Positions 29,152 through 41,558 of a stretch of DNA of 64,000 nt are shown here, one piece after another. The notes under the pieces are model-generated. The model had not been told where the DNA came from, made no database searches, and worked only from the letters and a program-made list of their open reading frames with translations. Both the position numbers and the translations under genes were made by a program. This DNA is from Serripes groenlandicus (lineage: Eukaryota; Mollusca; Bivalvia; Cardiida; Cardiidae), in assembly GCA_031761405.1 (NCBI GenBank), contig JASEVX010000008.1, forward strand, positions 42,627,269-42,691,268, written 5' to 3'. Each line of letters starts with the position of its first letter. Position 1 is the first letter of the stretch.

Positions 29152-29381
29152 TTAACCCTTTCCCTCATACAACAATTCTGCAGCAGACGACTTTGAACAC
29201 ATTTTGTCGAAAATTGGAAAATCTCTATAATTGAATGGATAACCTATGACTAAAAGTGGAAAACATTGTGGCAAAAGGAGAAATTGCACGTTCTGTGCAA
29301 TTTCTTCTTTTGTCACTATGTTTTCAAAAAGCCGTCTACTGCAGAGGCGTCAAAAAGCGTATATATGAGGGAAAGGGTTAA
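29152..29381 (-). mobile_element. Family A MITE, complete, reverse orientation
   Basis: Same TTAA boundaries, but the CAACAATTCTGCAGCAGACG end comes first. Hairpin GCACGTTCTGTGC. Confidence 0.88.
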
Positions 29382-29544
29382 TACAAGTCAAATAAAGAAG
29401 GAAATGTTGTTTGGGTTAATCTTCAAGTGGCTGCTATATACAAGATGGCTGCTAAACAGAGGTGACCCCTAACACAAGTTTGACAGTATGCTTCTTATAT
29501 AATCGTTTAAATTATTCGTTTCAATACCTCTGAATGTATATTCT

Positions 29545-29804
29545 CGGGACCCGCGAGAAAAACCAACATTATGGCCTTTGCGTAATGTATCAACCAAGAT
29601 CAGCCTTCGCAGTCCGCGCAGACTGATCTAGGCCGACACATTCCGTCTCAGGGGGATAGAGGTATAGTTTAATAATTCCTGAAACAAAGTATCCGCAGGA
29701 GGCTAAAAGTGTCTATCCGGGTAAGCATGCACGACATGCTTAGGCTGATCCGCGTCGATACTTTACGCAGAGTCCACAATGTTGGTTTTCTCGCGGGCCG
29801 GCTC
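29545..29804. mobile_element. Family C MITE
   Basis: CGGGACCCGCGAGAAAAACC to TTTTCTCGCGGGCCGGCTCA; forward orientation. Confidence 0.88.
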
Positions 29805-29949
29805 AAACGTGTGTTTTGTTTCATGAATAAAAACGTGATGGGATAAAGGGCAAACGGGTCAGCGAATCTGTAGTAGAGAGTTTTGTAAACTTCTAGACCA
29901 AAGAACGAAAATTCTCTACAAATATGAAGAGTATTATTGAGAAGGAAAA

Positions 29950-30055
29950 TTTGTGACAAAATGAGGAATTGTTAAAATAGAGTCAGTCCTCCTTTTTGCA
30001 GCAATGTTTTCAAAAAAGCATCTACTCCAAATGCGTCAAAATTGTCAAGTTGTAA
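29950..30055. mobile_element. Family A fragment
   Basis: GTGACAAAATGAGGAATTGT, CCTCCTTTTTGCAGCAATGT and CCAAATGCGTCAAAATTG: core and right arm only. Confidence 0.5.
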
Positions 30056-30084
30056 TAAAGGTATGACTGAACTGATCGTACTGC

Positions 30085-30312
30085 TTAACCATTTCCCACC
30101 TATATACCCATTTTGACGCATCTGCAGCAGATGACTTTTGAAAACATTGTGACAAAAGGAGAAATTCTTCAAAACGAGCAATTTCACCTTTTGCCACTTT
30201 GTTTTCATTTTTTTTTCAGTAATTGACTGATTATACATTCACTTTTAGAGATTTTTCATGATAGTTTTCAAAGTCGTCTGCTGCATATTTGCTGTATGTT
30301 GGAATGGGTTAA
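30085..30312 (+). mobile_element. Family A MITE, complete
   Basis: TTAACCATTTCCCACCTA to GTATGTTGGAATGGGTTAA. A further left-end-like CCCACATACAACATATCTGC follows at 30317, so a second truncated copy may abut. Confidence 0.82.
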
Positions 30313-30399
30313 TTCTTACCCACATACAACATATCTGCAGCAGACTATCTCAATAAATATTTCAGCAAGAATATGGAAAATCCCTATAAGTATAAATAT

Positions 30400-30814
30400 T
30401 TCATATCGTAGAAAATATTGTTGGGGGAAAAATGATGATTAAAAGCAGTTTCGCAGAATCGTCTCCGGCAAATGCCACCGAACGTTCTTATGTTCTCATT
30501 AATATAATTAAGTGCCATCATTTTAATTATATGCAAGATATGATTATCTAACTTGATTATTTACAAAAGTGTGAAAATGGGAAGGGTTGTATACAGTTCC
30601 AATGCAAAGCAGTTACTGAGCTACGGTTTAATGTACGGTATATGCATGCAAAACCTTAACCAATGTGTGACGCTGACGCCAGAGTGAGTACCATGAAGAT
30701 ATTGCATTTCATTTATAAAACGGCGACAGAGTACTCGATTGATGATATATAAAAGGTGTCACACAAAAAACCTTAGTTCAAAACGTTCGCAAAGTAAGTT
30801 TGGTTCTTCAATTA
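30400..30814. other. No gene recognised
   Basis: No supported feature in this AT-rich stretch. Confidence 0.45.
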
Positions 30815-31025
30815 GAGTTTTTTAACGCATTTTTAAACAGTATTTGATTTATATCACGGCGACAGTTCACTTATTCATTATCCCTGGGTAAACAAACCAG
30901 TACTAGGCTAGGAAATGTGCCTTGCCCAAGGGCACTCCACGATGACCGTAGCGCCGCGACTGGATCTCGAACCCGTGACGCCCAGTTCCAAATCCTCGAT
31001 GCTAACCACTCGACCATGGTGGATT
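30815..31025 (-). mobile_element. B3 SINE
   Basis: Minus strand: head CCACCATGGTCGAGTGGTTA, box B GGGTTCGAGATCC, body CCTTGGGCAAGGCAC and TTTACCCAGGGATAATGAAT, then GTGATATAAATCAAATACTG. Confidence 0.82.
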
Positions 31026-31508
31026 CCGCAAGGTAGGTCACAAGTCATGGCAACCCGATAACCTATTTTTTCGTTTTAGAGATGTATATTTAACTTTGAA
31101 ATATGTTTCTAAGAGAGATATATATAAAAGAAGTTTAAAGCCGCAATATTTCGTTGCACATGAAGAAATAATAAAAATACATTTAATCCATTAAACAAAT
31201 TGAATCTGTAGTTAGTAATTCAGATATCGGTATTTGTAAATGTAAGTATTATGTTGATATTTAACCTGACAGGGTCTGTGTTTTAAGTGAATGAGATAAT
31301 TTAGAGATAAACTGATCATGAAAAGTGACATATAAGACTAAAACTAAAAAAAAGATAAAAGAGGTTTTGATAACAATCAGTTTGTAACAATCAACTATTT
31401 ATATTGAACACAAGCCGTCTTATGATAATTTTTGTCAAAAAATGCAGCCACACAGAAAATCTGTTTTTGTTTTGTATCGGTAAGTCATGATATTAAAACC
31501 ATTAATGG
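31026..31508. other. No gene recognised
   Basis: AT-rich, with no supported feature. Confidence 0.45.
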
Positions 31509-31612
31509 AAAAAAAAATCTCATTATGAACAATTTCACCTTTTGCCACAATTATTTCAAAAGTCATCTGTTGCAGAGGCTCGGTAAGGGTATATTTGTGG
31601 AAAAGGGTTAAA
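31509..31612. mobile_element. Family A fragment (right half)
   Basis: AATCTCATTATGAACAATTT, CACCTTTTGCCACAATTATT, TTGCAGAGGCTC, GTGGAAAAGGGTTAA. Confidence 0.65.
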
Positions 31613-33193
31613 ACCGTTAATGGAGAATATTTAGGCAATATATATTTGGTTGAGATATTAAGACCCAAAACATTGAATGGGTATACACATATGAAAAATA
31701 AGGTGTTAGAGATTTACAACACGAGTATACTGCAAAAACAACACTTTCTTATATTGTTTCATCATTCGTTCCCGGTTCAGAATAAAGCAGATAAGGAAAA
31801 AGGAAGATATAGCGTCTTCTGGTGTTTCTTCTTATATAAAGGACAAGCAAGCACCAAGGATATTCCGGGCTACTGCACTCAAGATACAGCATAAACTAGT
31901 GCTTGCAAATTTAATTACAAGCAAGCACCTATATTCAGGGATACAGCACTCAAGATAAAACTGTAATAAAATACGGGTAAGAAACCTTTAGTTAAGTCTC
32001 TCGACAAGTATGTTGACAGTTGAACCCCAGCATCTACTAGTGCTTGTAAAGCATTACATACATGCAACAAGTATATACAGGGGGTCTTGCTGTCAAGTAG
32101 TATTCAATCCATTGTATTTCACCTCTATAGGACCCATCTCTGTAACAGATTTATAAAATAAGTACATACAAATAAGTTGTTTGCTACCTGAAGATCATTA
32201 AAAATCTCAATTGGGTAACAGTCTATACCCCGACATGATAATGACCAAACTCTTCTATTTAGACTATTGTGGGGCACAGAAGTGAGAACGGTTCATCAGT
32301 CTTATTAAACCAGAACTAAAGTACAGGTGTATCAATCTTAACAAAATTACTTCACACAGACCCGACATTGCAAACATTGCATTAGAAGGTGAAATTGCTC
32401 AAAATAAGCAATTTTACCATTTTCTATTTATATATGATCAACTCTAAACGCTATATATAGCTACAATAAATATTCTTTTAAATATCATATAACCCTTTCC
32501 CATGAACACTTTTGCAGCAGACATATTAAAAATATGTTAAATCTCTACCAGTAACTTTATTTCAAAGAATTTAAGAGTGATAAGGCTTGAAGTTCATTTA
32601 TATAAAATAATATAAATTAAATCAAGAATATATGACTGTAAATCTACTATAAAATGTAAGTACTAAATTAATCAAAATGAAACTGCATGTTACTCAATTA
32701 TTATAAAATGTGTCACGTTAAAGCCTTAAAATAATACTAGCAATATATCACCTTCATCTGCATGTTCACTTCAAGTTTCCAGTGATTTATGACTCCAGAA
32801 ATGTTGGACATGTTATTTATACCTGACAGTTCTTTCTGAAATATTCACTGTTTAACAGTTTGTAAATTGACCCAAGCTTATCTACAATGCATGTCAAGGC
32901 CTGATCAGTCTAATCAACTTTGATCTCCTTAATTACTCAAAGGTGAATTGATTGAAGTATATAGGTGTCAGATAAAGGTGTGAACATATCTGTGGCCGAG
33001 GCAGTACCTGGGCCAGACAATTGCCCAGAAGTGTTTATTGTTATCCCTTTAGAAGTGTGATTAGATCATTGAAAGTAGAGCATGTGTCAACATATTTTCA
33101 TGATCAGAGTTTTGATAATTTAATTAAAATTCTTTGATCAGATTTAAATGCCAGAGCCGAAAAAAGTCAACGATATGATGATTTGAGTAATAT
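31613..33193. other. No gene; scattered family A debris
   Basis: At 32379-32420 a hairpin GGTGAAATTGCTCAAAATAA/GCAATTTTACC and at 32487 a left end TAACCCTTTCCCATGAACAC with GCAGCAGAC are old family A pieces. The rest shows nothing, including a 99-codon frame at 31595-31894 that I do not trust. Confidence 0.45.
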
Positions 33194-33423
33194 TTGACCC
33201 TTTCCCACTTGTAGATTTAATTTGATGCATCTGCTGCAGACCACATTTGAAAACGTTGTTGCAAAAATAGAAATTACTCATTACAAGCTATTTGTTATTT
33301 TGCCACGATGTTTACCGGTACTAATCGTTTCAATAATTACACACACTTTCATGTATAGAAATTTACCATATTTTTGCTGTTGCATATTCATAGTTTTCAT
33401 TGCTGTATGGGGGAGAGGGTTAA
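33194..33423 (+). mobile_element. Family A MITE, diverged
   Basis: TTGACCCTTTCCCACTTG to GTATGGGGGAGAGGGTTAA; core TTGCAAAAATAGAAATTACT. Confidence 0.72.
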
Positions 33424-33512
33424 CTGTAAATTATATATTTTGAAAAATTTAGAAAATATAGTTTGCTCGAAAGTTATTAGGCATTATCCAATATTAATTT
33501 ATCTGAGATAAT

Positions 33513-33592
33513 TTAACCCTTTCCCTCATACGGCAATTCTGCAGGAGACGACTTTGTACATATTTTGTCAAAAAATAGAAAGAGGGGATTGG
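33513..33592 (-). mobile_element. Family A MITE, truncated
   Basis: TTAACCCTTTCCCTCATACG and GACGACTTTGTACATATTTT, then broken after AAAAAATAGAAA. Confidence 0.7.
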
Positions 33593-34312
33593 GTCAATTG
33601 ATGCATATGTTTGGGAAGCCTGAATGGATTACATTGGGCTACAAAGTGTTTATATTTATATTTTTCCTCTACAGTAACTGAAGGTTGTTCCCGCTTTCCC
33701 CTGTCTTTCTTTTTTCACTCGATGTTTACGGCAGTTCTTAATCTGAACTTTATTTTGGCATAAAAACACAATCATCTTTTAAAACCTGTCTACATCGCTC
33801 TTTTAAGAAGCAGCAGATATATTTATTATTATTAACTGGGTCATTGAAATGGCATGACGCAAACATACAACTCAAAACTACAATAATTTACGAATGTTGG
33901 CTGTTGTAGGAACATAGATCAGAAAATGTCTTCGTTCCTGTAATTTGTTAGTTAAATCGTGAACAATGAAATTCTTCGTAGTCGTCGTGAAGAACGATTA
34001 CTTTTAAGAACAAGTCTACACTATAATTCAACAAAGAATAATACAAGATACAATTTTGCATTATTTTACACATTTATTGCAACAACACGACGTAAACATG
34101 TAATATCGACGTTCTCATAATAACAAAGTGTTGTTGTAAAGTGTTCAAGTTTGACGTTGGGGATCAGTAAGTCTACTGCAGTTAGCCCCTTGCTGTGAGC
34201 ACTTTCAGTGCTTTGATTAAATTATTATTATTCATATTAAATTATGTGATGATGTTCGAAGTCTAGTTAAAGCGATTCTAAATTTTAATATGTATCTAGG
34301 GGTGTAGAATTG
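33593..34312. other. No gene recognised
   Basis: AT-rich flank of the LINE fragment. 34000-34312 may be part of its 3' UTR, but I see no tail repeat. Confidence 0.4.
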
Positions 34313-34687
34313 TTAATCTTTAACCTTTATTTGTTGAAATCCTTTGTTTAATGCTAGTATAGTGTAGTTAATAGACCTGTTAAACTGATTTTCCCATAGA
34401 TGTGTCAGTCCTAGTTGTTTTAATGTCATTTTAATGTTGTAAGCCCAAATATTCCCGTTATACGATAATGTTTTATCGGCAGCGATTTTAAGCATAATAT
34501 ATACTTTGTAAATTATAGTTAGTTCATTCAGACCTATATTTAATAATGATAAGTTGTCCAAGTCACCATATAAAGCGTTACAGTTTGTAGACTGTTTTAC
34601 ACGTTGTATTCTTTTGCAAAATTTGGAAAATATTGCTTGAACATCTGGGCTAGAATGATAGCCCCAAACTTCAATACTGCTGGAGAT
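34313..34687 (-). mobile_element. LINE reverse-transcriptase C-terminal fragment
   Basis: Open from just after TAG (34690-34688) to the stop at 34313. It reads ISSSIEVWGYHSSPDVQAIF, then FCKRIQRVKQSTNCNALYGD, IYKVYIMLKIAADKTLSYNG and WAYNIKMTLKQLGLTHLWEN. This is the post-RT region of animal LINEs (EVWG..S.D......F.K...GVK..T.N...YG, then a Y..L...AD...Y.G..WAY.IK..L...GL..LW.NQ block). The catalytic RT core is missing, so it is 5' truncated and inactive. No start codon is needed or present. Confidence 0.82.
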
Positions 34688-35151
34688 CTAGAGTAGCATT
34701 GACTTGAAACGCTCATACCAATTTATCCGGCTCTTACGGTTCAAGCAAGGGTCAGACTGTGGCTGATATTCTTATTGAGCCACATAGACATGTTGTATAA
34801 GAAGTAAATCGACCCCGCCAGGCGAAAAGGCTCGGGCGACCAGTGAAGATCAGATCGGCCTCAAATTGTGCACAGTTTGGTCACGGTCCTCCAGCTAGTC
34901 GCGCAACCGATCCTTAACGCTTTTCGAAAAGCTGTTATATTAAAACACATTGTCTACAAATTAGTTAAGCCGTTGATATATTATCATAACATTTTTTTTA
35001 AGTCAACAAATCGGTCAAAAGTATGTTATAATAATAGATAAACGGCCTAACCTAGTTGCTGTTTATTCATCATGCGACAATTATACAGAATGTGTTAAAT
35101 ATTGATAATGAAAAGAATAAACTGAATATATTGTGAATTAATTATGCGACA
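34688..35151. other. No gene recognised
   Basis: Upstream of the LINE fragment; GACCCCGCCAGGCGAAAAGG region is GC-richer, but I cannot assign it. Confidence 0.4.
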
Positions 35152-35291
35152 ACCAAACTAAATTTGTTGGATATCCCACATGCTGTAACCAAACTAAATT
35201 TGTTGGATATCCCACATGCGGTAACCAAACTGAATTTGTTGGATATCCCACATGCGGTAACCAAACTGAATTTGTTGGATATCCCACATGC
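35152..35291. repeat. 36-bp tandem repeat, about 4 copies
   Basis: Unit GTAACCAAACTGAATTTGTT plus GGATATCCCACATGCG. Its length is twelve codons, so it stays open as an LLDIPHAVTKLN repeat; probably not a protein. Confidence 0.92.
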
Positions 35292-35803
35292 GAATATTAA
35301 TTTAAAAACTGATACTATTTTAAAGGTACTGAACTCCAGATGGAGAGCAACATTTTGAAATGTTGAAACGTTTGCTATTTATGCTTATAGTTGTATGTAA
35401 TAAATAGTTCAAAACTATTTTTGCAGTAAATATTGAAAAACAGTCAATTGAAAATCATCAAAATATACAAAATTTGGTGGCTTACTGGGTATGTCTACCT
35501 AGTAAAAATGAAGCCAACACAATCAATATTAAGATATTTATTGTACTGGAAATTGAAATCATTACCCTAAATTTATCCCAGAATTAAGATTCTGATATTT
35601 CAAGACAACTTTTGAACAGTTTTAAAACAATGACTATACAATCTGTACAATCTCTAATCTGGAGCTTAGCACCCTTAAACTTTGTGGCCGTACACCAATA
35701 TTACAAATGTATTTTCATTAAACGAATACCAAAGTTGTATTCTACTTGGTAATAACGAGTGAGCATGGATTTGTGTCTGAACATAATTATTACATTCTAT
35801 CAA
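35292..35803. other. No gene recognised
   Basis: AT-rich, with no supported feature. Confidence 0.45.
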
Positions 35804-36040
35804 AAACCCTTTCCCCTCATACACCAAATCTACAGCAGACGACTTAGAAAACATCTAGGCAATTAATAATATGTGCAAATTGTGTATAAATGAAAGAACA
35901 TATTATTTTATAAATAAGAAACATTGCGATGAAAGGTGAAACCGCTCATGACGATGAGCAATTCGCCTTTTGCCACAATGCTTTATGAAGTATTCTGCTG
36001 CAGAGGAGTCAGAAATTGTCTGCATCTGGAAAAGGGTTAA
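35804..36040 (-). mobile_element. Family A MITE, diverged
   Basis: AACCCTTTCCCCTCATACAC to CATCTGGAAAAGGGTTAA. Hairpin GCTCATGACGATGAGC with an enlarged loop. Confidence 0.75.
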
Positions 36041-36610
36041 CAGAAATGCACCAAGACGCCTTTTTGCATTATGCAAAGAAAGAACTCGCCCGTCAAAAGT
36101 GGTTACCTTCATTTTGGACGAAATCGGGCTGGAACAAAACTGGTTTGTCACGTTTTCGTCTAACTTTCAAAAATGATCAAATCAATCATTTCCAGTGTAT
36201 CATATACACATGTACAATGAATTTAAACTCAATGTCATATCTTTAATGCATTCTGGTGATGGTATACACTCGTTTGGGCACGTTTTTTAAATGAAAACAA
36301 TCCTTAAAAGATCCTCTTTTTTTAAACGGATGAATTCACAAATTGAAAAGAAATTTAGGTCAAACATTGTCCCATTGACGTACAGCAAACAGTCGTGATA
36401 TCCTGAAGAAATCAGAGATGGTATAATGATCCTTTCACAATCAAAGTCAATTACAGGATTTTGCAAACATTTCAGATTCAGGTGAAACAGGCTTATTTCG
36501 ACTTGTCTCTTCTGAAATCTGCATTGTTTGTCACCTTAACATTAAAGTTTACCAACTTTCCTGTTGGACGAAAAGTGGTCCAATTGTCCTTCGCGAATCT
36601 TGAATTGAAT

Positions 36611-36725
36611 ATACATGAGCCGTCCCGCGAGAAAACTAACATTGTGGACTCTGCGTTAAGTATCGTTCCGGATCAGCCTAAGCATGCAGCGCAGTCTTAC
36701 CCGGATAGAAACTTTTCGCCGGGAT
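36611..36725. mobile_element. Family C MITE, left half only
   Basis: ATACATGAGCCGTCCCGCGA through GACTCTGCGTTAAGTATCG to ACTTTTCGCCGGGATA, then broken. Confidence 0.78.
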
Positions 36726-36739
36726 AATGTGTAACTTTA

Positions 36740-36884
36740 GACACCGGTTCGATCCACTGTTGAAGCGGTCATGGTAGTGTGTCCATTGTCAAGACACGTT
36801 TTCTAGCATAGTACTGGTGTGTTTACCCAGGGATCATGAATAAATAATATGACTAAAAATTATGATGAAAAACGGCGTTAAATA
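36740..36884 (+). mobile_element. B3 SINE, head truncated
   Basis: ACCGGTTCGATCCACTGTTG, GTTTACCCAGGGATCATGAA, ACGGCGTTAAATATAA. Confidence 0.65.
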
Positions 36885-37129
36885 TAATTCCATATACAAA
36901 ACTTTAACGCCAGTTTCAGCAGCACACAGCTTTACCGCGGCGAAGACGAAATACACCCATGGGATATAATGTATTCTAAGACGTACGGGGCTAAATAAAT
37001 GATATCGGAATCTTAATCGCCCAGTATAGTTATTTATTCATCAGCTTGAGTTATAGACCGTAAATAATTAAACATTGCGTTCTTGTTGTATATTTATTTT
37101 GCACCTGACTACTATAATAATATTTCTTC

Positions 37130-37645
37130 TACCTTAGTCCAAAGGGTCATGATATAGTCTGGCGTGTGTTCCATTTATATGGTTACCTGAGCGAAAATAT
37201 CAGTGTTGTCCCAGGTTTGTTTTCGTGAAATACGACTACTTTACACTGTAACAAGTCTCACTGGGATATCGAGATATTGTATTAACAGTTTACTCTGCCC
37301 TTAGTGGTTGGGTTAATTAAGAAAACTGAATGTTTCGTTCTACTCTCTTAAGAGATGCATTACATACAGACATTCACTTGTATCATAGTCATTGTAACCT
37401 TGACATTTGACATTGGCCAGTGAAACGCGAACCTGTCCAAGCTCTCTTGATACTGAATCCTTGTATGAAGTATGAGGGAATTTAGTCCACAAATGAATTG
37501 CTAAAGCGATGACGTCGTTTCGTAAATAAGTGTCATAGTTGTTGTGACCTTGACCTTTGACAAAGGTCGGTAAAACGTGAAGCCGTACATGCTCTCTTGG
37601 CTTATAACCGCTGTATGAAGAGAAAAGTGAAAGGCATTCCTTCCA
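37130..37645. repeat. Duplicated segment, copy 1 (partner 56743-57250)
   Basis: From CTACCTTAGTCCAAAGGGTC to AGAGAAAAGTGAAAGGCAT; about 95% identical by eye to the 56.7 kb copy. It contains repeated TGTGACCTTGACCTTTGAC words. Confidence 0.88.
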
Positions 37646-37954
37646 TAAATGAAAGTGTTAAAGCTCGTTTTGTACAGATGTAGTCATTTATATCTTGCTT
37701 TTTGACATAGGTTGGTGGAACGTGTACAAGAGGCGATGCTTGTGAACATGATGTGTTAAGTTTCATAACAATCAGAAAAGACATTAACTCGCTAGGGTTA
37801 TGACGTCGTTGACATTGACTGTTGACCTGTGTGAGTGAAACGCGATCACAGCACATCGAGAGCTTTGGTCATTTGGCACGCACATAAAATAAAACATAAG
37901 AAATCAAATATGTTGGTTGAAAATAGATAAGGTGAAATGATGTAACAGCAACAA

Positions 37955-38345
37955 AGTATATGCATTTTGAGATATCTTTGAAAAAGCGTCATTCGTCTCG
38001 CACCCATGGGCTGAAATACGATATGTGTGAAGGTGGCAACTTGGCTGCCTGGGATGGGAGAATAGTGTGTGGAGTACAGATGCATGAAAGTCAGGAGACG
38101 CACGCTAGTTTGACATTTCAACACGATATAACTGAAATACGGTTTTAACGGAGCAATGTTTTAATTAATCAACCAACGACATGTAAATGAAAACAAAGCT
38201 ATCCCCTTGAATGGTCTGGGTCGAGAGCGCCATGCTAGTGTCTGGGGTCGTGGGTTCGAGCCCCACATCAGGCGGACATCCCCCCCCCCTGATGTTACTT
38301 TAATGGTGTCAGAATTGAACAGGAGAGTGTTGTTTGGAGTTGCTA
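37955..38345 (+). repeat. Duplicated SINE-like segment, copy 1 (partner 57890-58230)
   Basis: AAAGCGTCATTCGTCTCGCA, GAAGGTGGCAACTTGGCTGC, CACGATATAACTGAAATACG, then GGTCTGGGTCGAGAGCGCCA and the box-B-like GGGTTCGAGCCCC. The order suggests a SINE body followed by a tRNA-like head of another unit. Confidence 0.6.
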
Positions 38346-38630
38346 TACGCGACTATACATGCATGTAAGAAATGTTATGTTCATCCTTAAAGGAACGAAA
38401 CGCCGTCACCCAATGGACATTTCTACACATTTATTTCAACTTCGGCCAATCGGTTTGGCAGGAGAATATGTTAACTCGGATTTGAAGGAATGTTGGTGAG
38501 TATATCTGTGAAATTTCATCCGTATTGACAGACTGGTTAGAGAGGAGATTATGTTGACAAACGTCGCTCGACGGACACAGAATAAAGTGAATCACAATAC
38601 TCGTGCTCAGGTGAGCTTAAAAACAATTGG
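38346..38630. repeat. Family J repeat, copy 1 (partners 49205-49600 and, inverted, 55745-55830)
   Basis: From ATACGCGACTATACATGCAT through CTTCGGCCAATCGGTTTGGC to CGTGCTCAGGTGAGCTTAAA. The CGTGCTCAGGTGAGCT end is also seen at 52650-52672. Confidence 0.8.
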
Positions 38631-39150
38631 TTAAACTTCTAGTTTCCCTTTTCAGACCGTTATAATAATCAAAGCGCCAATGGCACTGTAGTGGCGATCG
38701 TATGGAAAATCCTGCAAAGTAACAAGCAGTATATCGGTGTAGGGCTTGCGATGACTCTGGTGCGGGTAAATTTGAGAATGTATCAACCCTGCATCTTTTG
38801 ACAGTAGAATAATGTTAGTTTGCCAGAATGTTGTCTTGGTGATTGTTTAGTTACATTCTGAAATTGGTCATGATATGTTCAAAATTAGGCAATTCCAAAG
38901 TTATGAAAAATCTAGTTGGTATTCGATAGACTACCGTTTTAGCTCATTAGAATGGCTATTTGTAATCTAAATTGTTCGGGTAATCACATGTTCATCACCA
39001 GGTCGTTAGGCCATATTAAGATAAAATATTTTTTACACTTTAGAAATGACTAAATTATCAAGAAAGGAGAGAAAACAGTATCTATTAGTTTGGTGTTTGT
39101 TTCAATGATGTCCGGTATTAAACAGGTCTGTTAAATTTAGGCCCTTCACA
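38631..39150. other. No gene recognised
   Basis: No supported feature. Confidence 0.45.
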
Positions 39151-39160
39151 TTGCATGATT

Positions 39161-39464
39161 GAGGCCGAGCCCCGGTAGCTAAGTCGGTAGCGACGCGGGC
39201 TGTCAATCCAGGGGTTGTGAGTTCGAATCCCGGCTCGGCCAACTTTCTTTCCGACGATTGACAATAGTCATTGCGACATGCGTCATTCTTCTACCACCAA
39301 TGGGCTAAGTCTATGTGGAAAAGCAGCCAGTTGCTTGGAAAGATTGTTGTGTGGAGTACTGGTGTGAGAAAACCAGGAAATGCATGAGTAGGTGAACTGG
39401 CCGCCGTGATATAACTGAGAAATTGTTAAAAACGGCGTTAAACCCCAATCAATCAATCAATCAA
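39161..39464 (+). mobile_element. B1 SINE, full length, cleanest copy
   Basis: Target duplication TTGCATGATT at 39151-39160 and 39465-39474. Head GAGCCCCGGTAGCTAAGTCG, box B GTTCGAATCCC, complete body and (ATCA)n tail. The best copy from which to define the subtype. Confidence 0.96.
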
Positions 39465-39474
39465 TTGCATGATT

Positions 39475-40317
39475 TAGGGTTGTCAGAGACATATAAACAC
39501 AGTGTATTTATATGCCTCTGAGGTTGTTAAACTGCTTCGAATAATGTGAGTGCAACATGCTCAAAAAGCACAACTTCACTATTTGCCAAACTGTTCAATT
39601 TATGAAAATATAGGCATATATTATAATGCTCGATCTCCAAACTAAATTAGGTTACACTTTCAGCATTGATTGCTAATATTGACTCTAGAACGTGCAGACG
39701 TGTATACATAACGTGTGTACACACTGACATCGTGTGTCCTTTAAACCTTTGTGAACCAGTCTTATCATCTAGACGCTTTCATATATTTAAACAACTACAC
39801 AATAAAGCGTTTATAATATTGAGATAATTAGAGTCTCGCGAGCTATTTATAGAACCTTTTGGAATTTCCAGATTTGAGTTATTTTGCAAGGCAGATAGAA
39901 CGCGCAATGATATTTATTATCTGCCCAATCATGACGAAGATAATATTTACATATTTTAACTCTATGTAGATAATGTCTCGATAAAACTCAAATATTAGTA
40001 ACAATCCGGTACCAAAGTAGCACTGACATAATTATTATTAATCACGTCTCTGCATCAATGATGGAACTATAACGGATGTGAGTAAATTAGTTTGCAGTAA
40101 GGAAAAAAAATATCAACCGATTGTTCAAAACCGACTATGTAAATATTTTTCGTTGTTGTTGTTGTTGTTTCTGTTAGCATTGTGGCGATTGTCAAACCAA
40201 TCGCCACAAAAAGGAAGCTCGAACTGAGATTTAATATAAGTTCTTGATCGAAAGGTATGAAAAGAAGTATTACGGATATTATTTAATTGCAGAGATTTAA
40301 TCTGTAAATTTATAAAA
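39475..40317. other. No gene recognised
   Basis: AT-rich; a hairpin-like GTGGCGATTG...CAATCGCCAC at about 40182-40207. No coding signal. Confidence 0.45.
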
Positions 40318-41558
40318 TTTATACAATTTTTTAAATTACTTCAAACACACAACGATAACGAATTCCTGCACCTTTTCATGTGTGTAGAGCTACATGTGTT
40401 TAATTTACAATCACAAATGTTAAATGTTATTTTCTGAACACAATTATGACTTGGAAATTTGAAGGGAAAAAATATGAAAACAATTTGAGAAATGAATATT
40501 CCTCGACTCGCAATATGCAGCATTGAAAAAGTCCAACAAGTCTGAATATTCAATTCCCATTCCGATGGCTTAGTGACAAACGGTTGTAATATGTAATTTG
40601 TAAAAAAACCCAGTTACAACTGTTTCGCGCTAAGCCAATTAAATGACTATCTGAAAGTTTACAGATGTCGACCCATTTTGTACTTTCAGGCGCATTTTGA
40701 CGCATCTTCAGCAGACGACTTTATAAAAACATTCTCACAAAAAGAGCAATTGGTTCAAATTGAGCAAATGCTCCCTTTGTCACAACGTGTTCAACTCTAT
40801 TCGGTCAGATACTATTAATACGTATTAAATTAGTAGCCCAGATTTACAGATGCATTCCGAAAGAAATGCTTTATATTATAGTATTATAACAATTTGGAGC
40901 AAATTTATTGTGTCCTATTTAATTCGGTCCTACCCAATGTTTATTTAATCTAGATTAAAGGAATTTAAGGTAAAGACATGTTAATTATTTTAAATTTAGT
41001 TAACTTAAATAAAAAATAAAAGCGGATAAGAAATAAAGATGACCTACCATATTGATGGTCAATACTCTTTGGCAATCAATACTCTTTGGCAACGAATTTA
41101 GAGGCAATCACAAAATAAACCAGTTATCATTAAATTCCCGTCGTCAGTTTCACTGTATGCGAGTACCCGTTAACGAACTGGTCAATTGAATTAAAACACA
41201 AAATACCCGTCCTTTCTCTACACAAAGACTTTTCCAAACTGTTATAACACGCCTCCGAGATATTGTCGGGTATACTGTACGATAGTCTGGATTACCTGCC
41301 CCTACCACTATGTTAGTATTTGTCTTAGAGTAAGCAGGGAACCAGACTAAGTGTATGATTGAAAGAAACACGCTATATGTTAATCATAAGAGGCTCCAAT
41401 TTATAAGACCGGTGTGATTGAATAGCGTTACGGATCACTGGCGCTTTTATTTGGTCAAACATTTACAGGGTGTAAATTGAACCAAGCCGTGGCCGACGGA
41501 AGGAAGGTCCGTGTCGCCATTTAGTTTAACCCTTATACATTAACTCTTTCAGCGCCAA
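40318..41558. repeat. Triplicated segment, copy a
   Basis: Shares TTCAAACACACAACGATAAC through GGCAACGAATTTAGAGGCAA to TTAACTCTTTCAGCGCCAA with copies b (41858-43160) and c (49733-51100). It holds a diverged family A-like core at 40680-40800. Its TTAA at 40955-40958 is an empty insertion site compared with copy c. Confidence 0.9.

Noticed and set aside
28851..29234. 127-codon plus-strand frame
   Set aside because: It is built from the foldback MITE at 28911-29092 and the start of a family A copy.
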